DNA from: Dipylidium caninum
Taxonomy: Eukaryota; Platyhelminthes; Cestoda; Cyclophyllidea; Dipylidiidae
Assembly (NCBI GenBank): GCA_017562135.1
Contig: QEYB01000098.1
Span: 293,104 to 357,103 of the forward strand
Direction: 5' to 3'
Length of the DNA stretch: 64,000 nucleotides
The notes under the pieces are model-generated. The model ran no database searches. It saw only the letters and a program-made list of their open reading frames with translations, and had not been told where the DNA came from. Made by a program: the position numbers and the translations under genes. Of the stretch, positions 25,452 through 35,034 are shown piece by piece (position 1 is the first letter of the stretch; every line of letters starts with the position of its first letter).

Positions 25452-25832
25452 TGCCACGTATACAGGCGAAATATCATCGAGGTAGCGCAAGTATTACTTA
25501 CCTTTACCTCGCGATGGGACTGGGGGTGGTGGTCCGAAGGAGACTATCCGCCTACGAGTAGGAAATAATGTGTGTTACAGCAGTCACCTATGTCAAGCCA
25601 TGCTCCACCTACTAAGTGCCACTTCACATTAACGCTCACCTTGCGCGTGTCCCGGGGGAACTAATGCTGGGACACGAAGTGGTTGGATCTGCACTCCCTA
25701 CAAGGTAAACAGTGGAGGCTGTGAAGAGCACTTCGGGTGGAAGGCATTGAAAGGCAGCAACGGTGGGGAGACTAAATGTCATATAGGCACAGTGTCGTGT
25801 AGGCACGCGTCTGGGCGGCGAGTTTGGGTTGC
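25452..25832 (+). repeat. Direct repeat copy 1 (about 380 bp)
   Basis: Nearly identical to 26615-27026 with the same orientation, about 1.16 kb away. It runs from TGCCACGTA through AGGCGAAATATCATCG to GGGCGGCGAG. Confidence 0.88.
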
Positions 25833-26614
25833 CGAAAATGGACATTTTGGAATATGTTGGCTTTATCAAGGCTTGCTCTCAAAAGGCCTTCTAACCTCTG
25901 CCTCACGAGATGTGCCATATCGCAATAGAAGGATGGTTGCAGGTGCAGCAACAGGGAATCAGTTTACCAAATCGCCTGTGGGATGAAAGATTCTTGTAAT
26001 CGCTGGCTGAAGTAGTAGGAACAATGAGAAATAGTAATGAGGCAATCGAGGAGATCTGCATGATGACACCGCGTTATTTGGATATGATGCCGGTTAGGCA
26101 ATGATATCATGAATTACTGGCCACTGCGACCGATGGATTATATGCGAATTTGCTGATCTTTACGTGAGTGTTCGGTCTTTCATCAGCCATGAACGGCCAA
26201 ATGCCACATAGGCAGCGTAATCAGCACTCAAGACCACCGCGAGTGACGGATCATTAAGGCAAATACTGCCGTATTCGTGACTGTTCGGTACTTCGCACAG
26301 ATGGACAACGAAATGTCAATTACACGGTGAGCTTATCAATTACAGGTCACTGCGTGTGACTGATTTTGGAGGGGTGTGCTGTCATATTCACGAGTTTAGA
26401 CCTTCCGGAAATGCTGAATTGCGAAATGTCATTCTTGCAGTACAGTAATCACTTACACCTGGCCGAGAGCTTCGGTTTATAGGTGGAAGTAATGTCGTAT
26501 TCGCCACTTATCGACGCCAAATGCCATTTAGACAGTAAAATAATCACTTATGCGTCACTCGTAATGGTGGTATATGTAGCGATAGAGTGTTGTATACGTG
26601 AGAGCTCAGTACAC

Positions 26615-27026
26615 TGCCACGTACACAGGCGAAATATCATCGAGGTAGCGCAAGTATTACTTACCTTTACCTCGCGATGGGACTGGGGGTGGTGGTCCGA
26701 AGGAGACTATCCGCCTACGAGTAGGAAATAATGTGTGTTACAGCAGTCACCACGCCCATTGCGACACTTCACCTGACTACCTATGTCAAGCCATGCTCCA
26801 CCTACTAAGTGCCACTTCACATTAACGCTCACCTTGCGCGTGTCCCGGGGGAACTAATGCTGGGACACGAAATGGTTGGATCTGCACTCCCTACAAGGTA
26901 AACAGTGGAGGCTGTGAAGAGCACTTCGGGTGGAAGGCATTGAAAGGCAGCAACGGTGGGGAGACTAAATGTCATATAGGCACAGTGTCGTGTAGGCACG
27001 CGTCTGGGCGGCGAGCTTGGGGTGCC
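26615..27026 (+). repeat. Direct repeat copy 2 (about 410 bp)
   Basis: Second copy of 25452-25832. It differs by a few substitutions and about 30 extra bases near 26752-26780, so the duplication looks recent. Confidence 0.88.
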
Positions 27027-27514
27027 ATGGAACTGATACTCGCACATAAGATTACCTTATCTGGGACCATTCTTGAAACCCCTTATAACCGTCTGACTCA
27101 GTGGGAGTAAATAAAAAGGTTCCCGAATGGGGAGGAGTTTAGCAATCAGGCAATTGAGGCAATCTGTATAATACCTTCAGATTAATGAAAGGAACTATCA
27201 GATGGGCAGAGAACCTATCACTTATCCCGCACTAGGGAAGGCGCTTTATCTGCCAAAATAGTGCTGGATACGTGTTCGTTCGGCACTTAACTACATACCG
27301 ACGCTAAATAGCATTTAGGCAGTGCAGCTGCCCACTTGCCCCTCACTTGGACCGGCGTCTCATCAACGGGAATAGTATATTCGTGAGCGTTCGGCACTTC
27401 ATAACCTATGTACGACACATGAAAAAAGGGTCCCTGTATACTCCATGTGATTCCACGAGGACAATTTCCTCCAAGCATGCCGCCATTTGCTACCAATTTT
27501 AACTCTGCCATAAG
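27027..27514. other. 3' flank of the receptor phosphatase gene
   Basis: Contains the last visible satellite units. A minus ORF at 27287-27511 starts just past the phosphatase stop and has no recognisable motif. Confidence 0.4.
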
Positions 27515-30500
27515 TCAATCCTCGAATAAGTCACTCATTTTCAAACACAACCTGGCTGACAAAAAGTCATGAGACCACTACTCCCTCCGCAGAAGGCATC
27601 TCACTTACCTCCTGCCCTATTGTGAACATTGAGATTCCCTTGCGAGAGACAAAGTGAAACGAAATCGTAGAGAAATTTGAGCTGAGTCTAAAACAGACCA
27701 AACACCGACGCACGTAACAGAGGCAAGGTATCACTCGCAAGAGCTTTTAGTGGATATCTGACGCAATGATTTGGAGGAAGACGCTAACGCACCGCCACTT
27801 GAACCATGTGTGTTCGCCACTTGCGCAGCGCCAAAACCGTCCCGACGACGTCCACGGTCACTGGTCTCGTTCTCAGCCGGTCAAGGAGGAAGCGAGCTGC
27901 GATCAGCGTCCCCGTTCGCCCGACACCAGCACTAAAGCGCCAATTCACTCCCTCTCACCAGACCACTTCACACAAACACGTCAACCTCGTCTCTAACACA
28001 ACCCTCCATACAGCCAAGTAAGTAAGGGCCTGCTTTAAGACGGGTTTCCTATTTCGCTGACGTTCATCTCACCTGCAATGCACAACCGTAGGACCATACT
28101 CCGCTCCCAAGCGCAACGCCTTCAAGCCATTCGTGTGCCTCTCTACAAAGTTGTAGAAGCTCTGCATGTCGGGGCTATCGTAGTCCGACCATCCTGTATA
28201 ATGCAGTTGACTGACCGTCCACGGCTAGGTGCGACAGACACACGACGGGTCAGTAAAACCATCACGTCAGACGCACAATCGCCGCATAACTCTCTTCTCA
28301 CCTCGTGACAATTGGAGCAACAAATACGAAGCTCACGAACAACACCACCGTCGAACGCAGTCTCACTAACTTTCTCCACACTCGCTTTAATGCCTCTGGC
28401 GTTGACAAACTCCTGTCTCGTTTCATTCGGCCAATACTGCTCACACTTCACTTGGTTCCTTCCACACATCTACAGGAAGTAGAGAAGAAAGGACAGCCAC
28501 GCAGGCGACCAGGCAGTCGACCAGCAGGAGCGGCAGGGAGAGAGAGAGAGAGAGACATGAAACGGTAGGATTCAAACGAAGTGAGTTGATGTGGTTCTCG
28601 TTACCATCAAACGAGGGTGCAGAAGGCAAAACAACATGAAACAAGTGAAGGAGAATACAAGCATCTCCAATCTGCCTGCCCATAGTTCGCCTCCTTACGA
28701 AGAGGCGCCTCCATTGTACAGGGAATGCCGCAGTTTCGTCCACCGACATGTCACAATTCAGCTTCTCTGAGCGTCCTTCCACCCACCGCTCGCCCGACCA
28801 ACAGGCCACAAGCCAGAGTGGTCGTGTGCACGAACAACGTCAAAGTAGGGGGAAGTGAGACGATTCCCCCTAGTCCATTCTCCTCCTCGGGGCCTTGGCA
28901 CGTACAACATGTGGAGATGTCTGCTTCTTCACGGGTCGACGGCCAATGTCAGCTAGCGTCTAACACCAAATAGGCAGCTCAACGCGCAAAGTGACGACAC
29001 TGTGCACGAGTTGGCACGAGTAGGGGGCACACGAACCAACTCGTCCATTTCTCTCAAGATCGAAGGGCAAAGGAAAATAGCCGGCAAGGGTTGAGGGGTT
29101 CCGGGACGAGGCAAATGGCAATCAGTGGGCCGCATATGAAAGAGTGAGCCTCATTACATCTGCCGACTTCGTTGCACCCTGCTCTGCTACTCTGCAGATG
29201 AAAACTGGCATGTCAATGCTCTACACACTTATCGAACTGCGTCACCACGTAACCACCACGACGCCTCCCAACGCCGACACAATCTCATCTACTCCATAGT
29301 TAGAGCTGAGGAAAAAGTGAACGAAGATGCAGACGAACACGAGACCCCGTCACATCGTCACGCAATACAAAAACGCCAACTTGAAGTGTTTCCGCATAAG
29401 CCGAAATTCTTCCTCCGCCCACGCAGAGGACAGTTAAGTGGACGAATTTGCATCGATAGAACGGGACACTTCGGCATGCGCCTCGACGGCAGAGCAGACA
29501 GCAGGGCACACAGCATCGTCGGCCACATTCCGTCGTCTGGGGCGCGCGCAGTCAACGGACATCGACTTTGAATGAGCTGTCGCAGAAAATGACTCGACCA
29601 CTCCTGCCTTTTCATTTGCGCGGCAACAGGTCAGACGCTGCAGTTGACGTCGACTTAATATGCAAATAATGTGTCACCTGCAGACAACGGCTACCACGAG
29701 AGTGGCGCCGTCTATGAAACAGAGCAGATACTCGAAATAACGAAGAAAATAACAGAGGAGACAGAGGCGGGAGCGGGTGAAGATTTGGCGAACTTACTGA
29801 CACAGCATGATTATTTGAGGACATTGTTGTTCACACACCATAATAAGGAAGTCGGCCACTGTTTCGGCAAGAGGTGCTTGAGCAGCAATGTACTCCGGAA
29901 CTTTGGTGACGGGAGCAACGCGTGCCTCTCCACCATCGCCATACACGGGACCCCGCACATACGACGCGTTGATGTAACCTCGTCGCACTTCGCCCACCTG
30001 TAAGGCACAAAAACGTGATGAGGCACAAAACGTGATGGTGATGGTGATGATGGTGATGATGGTGATGATGTTGGCCAGCACACGCACTGTTTCTCGACGC
30101 ACCAACAAACTCGCGTCGACCTACCGTATACACTGGTTCGCTCTCACTTTTCATCATGCACCACGGCCGTCCAACCACCACCATGGACTGATCATCTGAA
30201 GGGAAGGCGATAAGTCATGAAGGACACTAAAGCATGGCCACCATTTGTATTGCCAAGTCACAACACACATGGAAGAATGTCGGTGTAACGGTTGAGAGAG
30301 GCCATCATTCCCCCGGCTTTGCGTGTCAACCGGTATTCTGCCTCGATCCCTTTCACCCACAGGTTTCTCACCTCCTACAGGACGGCACACCATAACATTA
30401 ATGGGAGATACGCACTAAAAATGCAACAATTGCACAGCCAACCTCGAACAGTTCCGAGAATTTGCCCCTTCCTTCGAGCTCTTTCACCTGGGCTGCAAAA

Positions 30501-31357
30501 TTCTTCAATCGCAAGTGGCGACGGTCTGCAAAGGCGAAACCGCGTTCCCTCACCACTGCGTGTAGGTATGCCGAAACGTGGTTATCGTTTCCCTCCCACT
30601 CGGTGATGAGAGTAACAGTGACATCGTTATAACGAAAAGAATAATGGTTATGCTGTTATTGCTGTTGTTAGGGCAATTCACCCATGGCAAGTGAAGGAGC
30701 ATAGTCGTTCGAGGGCCATTTTCAATTCACTACAGCCGGCGCATTACCGGCTGAGGCGCATGCCTACTGGAGGAAGAACTTACACACACGATTGATACAG
30801 GAGTGCGGGTGGGTCGTAATACTCGATAGGGAAGATTGAGCTGCATTTTCATGGAGAGAAAATTGTAAGACACTAAAAGGACTGGGAGCCAGCACAAAGT
30901 TAGGGCGAACCAATGCAAAATACCTGCTCGTCGGCGGAATGGGCTCCCTGACAAAGAAGAAGAAGAAGAAGGAGAGTAAGAGGAAGAGGAAGAAGAGGAA
31001 GTAGAGCGCAGAGAATAGGTTCATATCGACGGCGATGGTGTAGAAGGGGCATTAAAAGGCTTATTTCTTTGCGCATCAAAAAATGAGACTCAGGGACTTC
31101 TTTGTCAGATTACATCTACAAGCTAAACAACTGAGCGTTTCACAAAACTTAGCGACGGCTTTACACGAGAGTGTGTGAAGCTGACACTGGTCGAAAACCG
31201 AGAGATTAGCGCAGGAGAACTCACTGCTCAAAATCGGTTATGGTTGAATTCCTCTTCAATCGCACTCTGCAACTATACACAATAACGAGGAGAAGAATGA
31301 GGAGGAGAAGAGGAATGAACACTCCCAGTAATACGCTCAAAAGAGGGCTTTGGGTGT
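27515..31357 (-). CDS. Receptor-type protein tyrosine phosphatase: TM helix plus one catalytic domain
   Basis: Membrane phosphatase that removes phosphate from tyrosine. Exons: 31357-31225 (membrane helix LLGVFIPLLLLILLLVIVY, then RVRLKRN), 30947-30924, 30840 to about 30784, about 30555-30443 (VKELEGRGKFSELFE), 30374-30269 (LNRYTDILP), 30195-30125, 29997-29798 (GYINASYV, EYIAAQAPL), 28469 or 28458 to 28302 (KCEQYWP), 28224-28073 (WSDYDSP loop), 27931-27799, 27687-27609 (TQLKFLYDF) and 27555-27515 (stop TGA). Exons 28224 and 27931 join to give VHCSAGVGRTG, the full P-loop with catalytic Cys and Arg. The acid Asp of the WPD loop is kept although its Pro is Ser. A single domain, FN3 ectodomain and TM suggest a type III receptor phosphatase (PTPRB/PTPRJ-like). 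The junctions between 30840 and 30443 are provisional. Confidence 0.86.
28536..28556. repeat. (AG)n microsatellite
   Basis: A GA dinucleotide run in the intron just upstream of the KCEQYWP exon of the phosphatase gene. The mirrored (CT)n run is near 55,470-55,490. Confidence 0.85.
30032..30070. repeat. (GATG/GAT)n microsatellite
   Basis: A GGTGAT/GATGAT run in the intron upstream of the GYINASYV exon of the phosphatase gene. It is mirrored near 53,935-53,975. Confidence 0.85.
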
Positions 31358-31568
31358 CTAAAAGGGGGAAGGGTCGGGTGGGTCAAGAACGATCGGAAAG
31401 AAATAAGATGAGTTTTGAATTATAATAAATGTGAAATCTAAATGCAGCAGCGACCAATTATAAACTTTAGTAGCCAGACGGAGTAATAAAACCAGCTAGG
31501 TAACAAATGCGGATAAAATGAAGGATTACAGGCGAGGTGGGCTGCACGGATGGGGCTTTGAAACTCAC

Positions 31569-32164
31569 CATTGGGCAATGTTCGTGCAGTCATAAAAAGG
31601 ATTTTCTGCAGAACAAATTATTTCCTAGAACCATGGACTCTCATTCAATGAAATTTAGACCAATTAAGGTTTTTGAGAAGTGTGTGACAACCTCCGTGGT
31701 TTGAAAAGCAATGCACGACTTAGGCGTCACCTCCAGAGAAATGGCCTCCTCGTCTCTTTGGCGCACAGTGAAACGGCAGGCACCTTTAGCTCCTCTGTGT
31801 ATTCCATGTAACTCAGTGTTTATGCGATTTCCCATGTGACTACGAAGCCAATCAGTGATAGTCGGCGAAGATGAGGATTGTTAGGCTGACGATCAGAAGT
31901 GGTGAGGGGAAGACGTGCGGGCTTAGTTGAAGCACTGACGCAGGTCGGTCCACTTTTGGTCTGACAAGTGTCATCGCCACCCGCCACTACACATATCGCG
32001 TATCCGGTTTTTTCGCGTCTGTCCCGATATGATGCACAAGTTCCGACTTTCACCACCTTCGACGCGAGCTCGATAGAGCACGATTCTCCCACCGGAAGGA
32101 CGTGAATACCAGTTGACCTCAATAATACTTTCGGACCTAGCCATCACCAGTCCGAGTGAAGGAG
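31569..32164 (-). CDS. FN3 ectodomain exons of the receptor phosphatase
   Basis: A phase-1 acceptor at 32164 opens an FN3-like exon beginning APSLGLV with IIEVNWYSRPSGGR and VLYRARVEG. Further FN3-like strands follow in other frames: GYAICVVAGGDDTC, then SLIGFVVTWEI, then ACRFTVRQRDEEAISLEV. The last piece ends TARTLPN at a phase-1 GT donor (31569), exactly like the FN3 modules at 19-23 kb, and joins in frame to the TM exon at 31357. About two modules fit this space. Frame changes near 32,060 and 31,825 need either tiny introns or indels; I could not settle which. These exons should belong to the same transcript as the catalytic domain. Confidence 0.55.
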
Positions 32165-32590
32165 CTGAAGCCAATGTAAGTCCCTACTTTTGGGCATAAT
32201 AGACGCAAAAAACGCCTAACTACAATCACATTTACCACCTAGAAGCCAGTGTTTCTGACGACTTCGTAGACTCACCAATCTGGGTAGATGCCAAGTAGCA
32301 GAAAAGACCACTGCATACGGTTTTAAAGTCTCATTGTGAATGAATACGCCACCATTCGCAACCGCAAAGTTCAACCAATGTACCCGACATGATGACTCCC
32401 TCTTTTTTGAACTAAGATTCGGCTTTGGCTAAGTCCTCTCTCTCCGGTAACCCATACCTGCCCGCTATACAACAGTCATGCATATTGCGTCTGCAACAAC
32501 TGCCACCACCTAGTCGTCTCACCCCATTGTTCAAGTGATTTATGTACATTCCACCGTTCAATGGGTGGTATCGAATGTCATCGAAATTAC

Positions 32591-32888
32591 CGGTAAGAGG
32601 GATCTTGGGGCAAGAACTAGACAACAATGTGGGCCTTCGCAACAGTTTACATGCCGCTCTCTTTAGATCTGCCTCACATCGATATACGACTGTACCCAGT
32701 AGTGACACAGTTGCCTCATCTGCTTCACTGCCACCACGAATAGTGAGTGAGGTTGTGAATCGCCACATGCCACTATGCAGATCGTACATCCTGTGCTTGG
32801 TGCCTGTCATTCCGTTATGTCGACATACACTATACAGCTCAAGATAAACGCCAGCTTCACCGCTCTTCCCACATAGCCCTTCTCGGCT
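32591..32888 (-). CDS. Cysteine-containing ectodomain exon, probably of the receptor phosphatase
   Basis: An open exon of 99 codons plus one base, with an acceptor TAG at 32889-32891 and a phase-1 donor GGTAAT at 32591. The peptide contains five Cys residues and stretches such as GEAGVYLELYSVCRHNG, MWRFTTSLTIRGG and EATVSLLGTVVYRCEADL. The alternating hydrophobic pattern suggests a beta-sandwich, but I recognise no named family. Position, strand and the phase-1 donor place it upstream of the FN3 exons of the phosphatase gene, so it may be an N-terminal extracellular domain. The exon could be longer, since the frame stays open past the donor. Confidence 0.45.
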
Positions 32889-35034
32889 CTACGAGAATCA
32901 CTTTGGAGGAGGAGGCTCAGAACGAAAAGAGCCCTCTCTCCATGCTGCCTCACGTGTAAATATACGGAACGTGAAAGAAACCGATTACTGCCATACAGCA
33001 GTGAACTAACCTGGAGTTGGCGTTGCTGTCGTTCCCTCTTCCCTAAAAGAAGAAGAAAGACCAAATGGGCGTTTACACAATTTGTCAGCTATCACCCCTC
33101 ACACCCGCCTAGTGCGAAAATAACAATGCAACTATGTGTATGCACAGGGACCAGATGCAACTTACTCTGCCGACATGGTCGAATTGGTCAAGTCTGAGGG
33201 AAAGTCAAATAGCCAACATTTAGGGACATATTTACAGGCGATGGCACGTGGAAGGAGTAATGAGACAGACTGTTAGGAGGCTTCACAGAAGTCAATGTAA
33301 AGACTTTCGATGCAATCACCTACCTCCAGTTGCCGTATATTCTTCGGCAGAGCTGCAATATTTTACGTGATCGTTAAATTCCTCCAAACGCAGACATGGA
33401 AAAGCAGGCAGTTTTGAATGTCAGGGGGGTTAGACACAAACTCCAGAGACTTTCACTCACTCAGGGTTTTCTCCTGCATCTACAAAAATGAACCCATTTA
33501 TCAAGGCCCCCTGCATCGTCTCAAACACACATCCACTCTGAACTCGAGGCATTCGTGCCCCCAGCCAACCGCACAGCTCAAGCACCCCACCTCCCACCCT
33601 CACTCCCGCGCCCATGCATCCCCTTATTGGCCAGGTTAGTCGGCCGCGTGAGGCTGCTGGCTCAGTCATTTCGTCTACGCACCAAGCGGAACATACCTTC
33701 TTCCACAGCCCTCCAATCGATGTGTCGCCATCTGAAAAGCACACAACCAAATGAGGCGGTTCAGCGTGGGCTACGCCGATTGCATCATTCTTTCACACCG
33801 CCAATCAATACTCTCGACACGAAAAAGAAAGAACCAAAATATACAAGCGAATACGCTCCTTCATCGCCGCCTAAAACGCCTCTCCATGTGTGTGCACCCT
33901 CATCGCTCTCACCCTCTCGTGCGCACACACACATAACACATCCATGTTGCGCCTCACTACCCACTCTTCATTATTGGAGATTAAAGACGCCACGGCTTTT
34001 AGAGGTGACCTCATCACAGGCACAAATACGTCAGCCCCAACACTTGAAACTGCCAACGATAAAAATATAGCTGATGAGATTTTTGTGTCTCACTCCAAAC
34101 GCATTGAAATGTGTGCGTGTCTCTGTGTCAATCATCACAGCCTGCCCCATGGTGGGCACGCAAAATCCGTCGCATTAGCTCGTCTGCAAGTGAATGCATT
34201 TGTTAGAAGCAGACGATGGGGACGTGAACAAGTGCCCAATTAGATTACAAATGCGTCAACCACTGTGTCTTCTTTCTTCCGCAACAACTCGACTCCAGCA
34301 CGATTCTTCTCTCTCCTTCACGCCCCATTCATTAGGTGATCAGTGGACGTGTTTGTGTCATACTCATCTCAAAATCATCCGAGCAAATCAAGGGAAGACA
34401 GATTAGACGAAAGGCAGTCAGACGATGGGGAAAGTAGGGTGAATGCTAATGAGCAGCAGTCTCAGAGATGTATTTAACGGGACACTGCGAAACAGGCTTT
34501 GAATATAAGTGGAAAACAAAAAGCTCTACTTTTGCGTTATTTATCATGTTATATAGAAGCAACTCAACTTTTCATATACCGCTCTCTGCCAACGATTGGG
34601 CATATGACAGGCATCTTTTCGAAGAAATCTTTGATTTTACATATAACAAACTGGTCAATGTGTTTTTGTAATATCATTTTGGTGACTGTACTTTCTTATT
34701 TTACAAAGGATTTCTATGTAGGCAAAAGGTATTTTTCGGTCGGAGGAATATCGAGAGGATATGAGGTGTGACAAAGTGTCATATCGGAGAAAAACTAATT
34801 TTTCATTTTTATTTGAAGGGTTGTTTTCGTGCCTTCTAATGCAGTTATTTTGTGCCGTGTAGATTGAGCAATTCCGATTGCTTTTTCTTCATATATTTCT
34901 TCTTATGCACGACATCAATGGAGTGCAAGGCAGTAGGACTTCGCTGCTGCTATGGTTTCGCCTCGTTTTTTTAATGGTAAGGAATAATGGTCACTGCTTT
35001 GATATTCCGCCATTTGGTAACCATCACGTTTTTT
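32889..35034. other. 5' side of the phosphatase locus, exons not resolved
   Basis: The first exon and signal peptide of the receptor should lie here or above, but none was identified. A minus-strand frame at 33457-33750 contains GLWKKVCSAWCVDEM and is bounded by plausible splice sites. Several long plus-strand ORFs are antisense frames without motifs. Confidence 0.35.

Larger units (their letters stand above)
25400..27450. repeat. Degenerate tandem repeat, period about 95-115 bp
   Basis: Related units carry a CGT(A)TTCGTGAG-like box, then GTTCGGCACTTC, CCAAATGCCATTTAGGCAGT and TAATCACTTA. Box positions near 26163, 26276, 26391, 26502, 26597 and 27270, 27384 give the period. Units are strongly diverged and interrupted by the direct duplication. 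No coding potential is seen. The mirror lies at about 56.6-58.5 kb. Confidence 0.65.
20659..35034 (+). repeat. Left arm of a ~14 kb inverted duplication
   Basis: This segment recurs in reverse complement at 48,710 to near the window end. Matching landmarks include the sequence around 34,930 against 48,830, the phosphatase exons (27.5-31.4 kb against 52.6-56.5 kb), the satellite block and FN3 modules 1-4. Homology stops abruptly after ACGTTTTTT at the inner edge (35,034). The outer edge is near 20,659, close to the end of the window's right arm, so the true limit may lie beyond. Reading frames here are intact in the phosphatase domain. Confidence 0.93.

Noticed and set aside
30735..30755. Hairpin CAGCCGG / CCGGCTG with a 7 nt loop
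   Set aside because: A 7 bp stem in a eukaryotic intron or exon edge is expected by chance; no functional context.
33555..34070. Long + strand ORF (171 codons) in the left arm
   Set aside because: Antisense to the phosphatase locus, His/Pro/Ser-rich without a motif, and broken in the right arm.
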